NCBI GenBank assembly: GCA_964575455.1
Contig: CAZNRX010000008.1
Coordinates: 23,491-87,490 of the forward strand
DNA from: SKLM01 sp964575455
GTDB lineage: Bacteria > Chloroflexota > Anaerolineae > B4-G1
DNA length: 64,000 bases
Reading direction: 5' to 3'
The notes beneath the pieces were generated by a model that searched no databases, was not told where the DNA came from, and saw only the letters and a program-made list of their open reading frames with translations. The translations under genes were made by a program, and so were the position numbers. This document shows positions 62,777 to 64,000 of this stretch, in pieces; positions within the stretch are counted from its first letter, which is position 1; every line of letters begins with the position of its first letter.

Positions 62777-63950
62777 AGCGGGCGTACTGGAAGGCGCGTT
62801 CTTCTTCGATGGCGATACCGCTATCGCCGAGGGGGCTATCTGTGCCGGCTGCCGCTTCTTCGGTGGCTATCCCATCACGCCGGCGAGCGAGATCGCCGAG
62901 CGCATGTCGGAGCGCCTGCCAGAGGTGGGCGGCGTCTTCATCCAGATGGAGGATGAGCTGGGGTCGATGAACGCCGTCGTCGGCGCTGCGTGGGGCGGAG
63001 CCCGTGCTATGACCGCCACCTCCGGCCCTGGCATCAGCCTCATGCTGGAGAACATTGGCCTGGCGGTGATGACGGAGACTCCCTGCGTCGTCGTCAACAT
63101 CCAGCGCGGCGGCCCCTCCACAGGGCTCCCCACGGCGACGAGCCAGAGCGATGTCATGCAGGCGCGCTGGGGCTCCCACGGCGATTACGCCATCATCGCC
63201 CTCGCCCCGGCCAGCCCGCAGGAGGCCTTCGATCTGACCATCCGTGCCTTCAACCTGGCCGAGAAGTATCGCACGCCCGTCTTCTTGTTGGCCGATGAGA
63301 GCGTGGGGCACATGTTCGAGCGTGTGGTCATCCCGCCGCTGGATCAGATCCCCATCTATCCCTGGCGAAAGCCGAAGCAGCCGCCCGGCGAGGACTTCCT
63401 GCCCTACAAGGCCGAGGAGGACGGCGTGCCGCCCTTCCCCGTGGCCGGGACCGGCTATCGGATCCACGTGACCGGCCTGACCCACGACGAGCGGGGCTAC
63501 CCGGTGGTCACGGCGGAGCAGCAGGAGAAGCTTATCCCGCGCCTCATCGGCAAGATCAAGAACAACCGGGACGACATCATCGATCTTGATGAGGACGGCG
63601 GTCCGACGGGCGGGGGCGAGCGTCGCCCCTTAGAGGAGACGGACGTGGTGGTCGTCTCGTATGGCATCTCGGCCCGCCCCTCCCTGCGCGCGGTGCAGCT
63701 GGCCCGTGAGGAGGGCCTCAGCGTGGGGATGCTCAAGCTGGTGACCGTCTGGCCCTTCGCTGAGGACCGCATTCGCGAGCTGGCTCCCCGCGTCGATGCC
63801 TTCGTCGTGCCAGAGATCAACATGGGCCAGATCGTGCTCGAGGTCGAGCGCTGCGCGGCCGGCCAGGCGATGACGGTCCCTGTGACCCATCCTGGCGGCG
63901 ATATCCACAAGCCGGACGTCATCCTGGACGCGATTCGCCGTTGCAATTGA
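62769..63950 (+). CDS. korA: 2-oxoacid:ferredoxin oxidoreductase alpha subunit (KorA type)
   Basis: A 393-residue subunit of a ferredoxin-dependent 2-oxoacid oxidoreductase, probably for 2-oxoglutarate. Motifs: CRFFGGYPITPASEIAERMS, FIQMEDELGSMNAVVGAAWG, MTATSGPGISLMLENIGLAV, GGPSTGLPTATSQSDVMQAR, and the C-terminal VVVVSYGISARPSLRAVQLA and NMGQIVLEVERCAAG. Using CoA, it interconverts 2-oxoglutarate and succinyl-CoA with reduced ferredoxin; in a CO2 fixer it can run in the carboxylating direction. The beta subunit, which binds thiamine diphosphate, should follow beyond the window end. The start overlaps korD, with GGAGCAGG as ribosome site. Confidence 0.9.
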   Translation: MSKAGVLEGAFFFDGDTAIAEGAICAGCRFFGGYPITPASEIAERMSERLPEVGGVFIQMEDELGSMNAVVGAAWGGARAMTATSGPGISLMLENIGLAVMTETPCVVVNIQRGGPSTGLPTATSQSDVMQARWGSHGDYAIIALAPASPQEAFDLTIRAFNLAEKYRTPVFLLADESVGHMFERVVIPPLDQIPIYPWRKPKQPPGEDFLPYKAEEDGVPPFPVAGTGYRIHVTGLTHDERGYPVVTAEQQEKLIPRLIGKIKNNRDDIIDLDEDGGPTGGGERRPLEETDVVVVSYGISARPSLRAVQLAREEGLSVGMLKLVTVWPFAEDRIRELAPRVDAFVVPEINMGQIVLEVERCAAGQAMTVPVTHPGGDIHKPDVILDAIRRCN

Positions 63951-64000
63951 GTCTGGCTAAAATGAGTTGAAAGACATGCTTTCCTATTAGATAATCAGTG
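63951..64000. other. Window end after korA
   Basis: 50 bases after the korA stop with no gene or signal in view; korB is expected to follow. Confidence 0.4.

Noticed and set aside
1..64000. tRNA or rRNA genes
   Set aside because: I looked for cloverleaf-like and conserved rRNA words and saw none; without a covariance search a missed tRNA cannot be fully excluded.

Overview
The window reads as one high-GC bacterial chromosome segment from an anaerobic autotroph or acetogen-like organism. My best guess is Chloroflexota, inferred from the bacterial Wood-Ljungdahl gene set, the many Hdr-like flavoproteins and the short word-like intergenic repeats. No rRNA or tRNA gene was seen, so the taxonomy is not established from sequence.

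Region 1 (1-6074): the tail of an MFS sugar-type transporter, a 270-bp MITE-like element with inverted ends and a 9-bp target duplication, then a four-gene same-strand cassette. The cassette encodes an M4 zinc metalloprotease, a protein resembling an archaemetzincin with its metal ligands lost, a CHAT (caspase-like) protease and a secreted or membrane-anchored protein. Region 2 (6200-15020): a broken VOC gene, a PLP-dependent Cys/Met-metabolism enzyme and, on the minus strand, a tungsten aldehyde:ferredoxin oxidoreductase with a MoaD-like partner, mutS2, a CvpA-like gene and a first folD.

Region 3 (15364-21282): a regulatory block with two NarL/LuxR response regulators, a GAF-GAF histidine kinase, a second folD with an N-terminal extension, and a pseudo-receiver/DUF166 fusion. 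Region 4 (21399-36232): the Wood-Ljungdahl core, in order fhs, an HMA-like protein, acsA, a 1264-residue AcsB-AcsD fusion, acsC, acsV, a CooC-type ATPase, acsE and a third, canonical folD.

Region 5 (36329-53517): three paralogous Hdr-type electron-transfer sets, each with two kinds of HdrA half plus HdrB/HdrC functions. Set 1 has no extra input module, set 2 carries a GltD-type module inside a 1489-residue flavoprotein, and set 3 is joined to MvhD and an FrhB/FdhB-like protein. Region 6 (53523-63950): a soluble SdhB/SdhA-like pair, metV-metF, a second CooC-type ATPase, a C39-like papain-fold protein, a U32-like protein, two-subunit class I fumarase and korD-korA.

Together the genes describe CO2 reduction on tetrahydrofolate (Fhs, FolD, MetVF), methyl transfer (AcsE, AcsC, the AcsD domain), CO formation and acetyl-CoA synthesis (AcsA, the AcsB domain), and ferredoxin-linked electron handling (Hdr/Mvh sets), followed by fumarate/succinate and 2-oxoacid:ferredoxin steps. 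Several families of short repeats lie between these genes and also run in frame through some of them.
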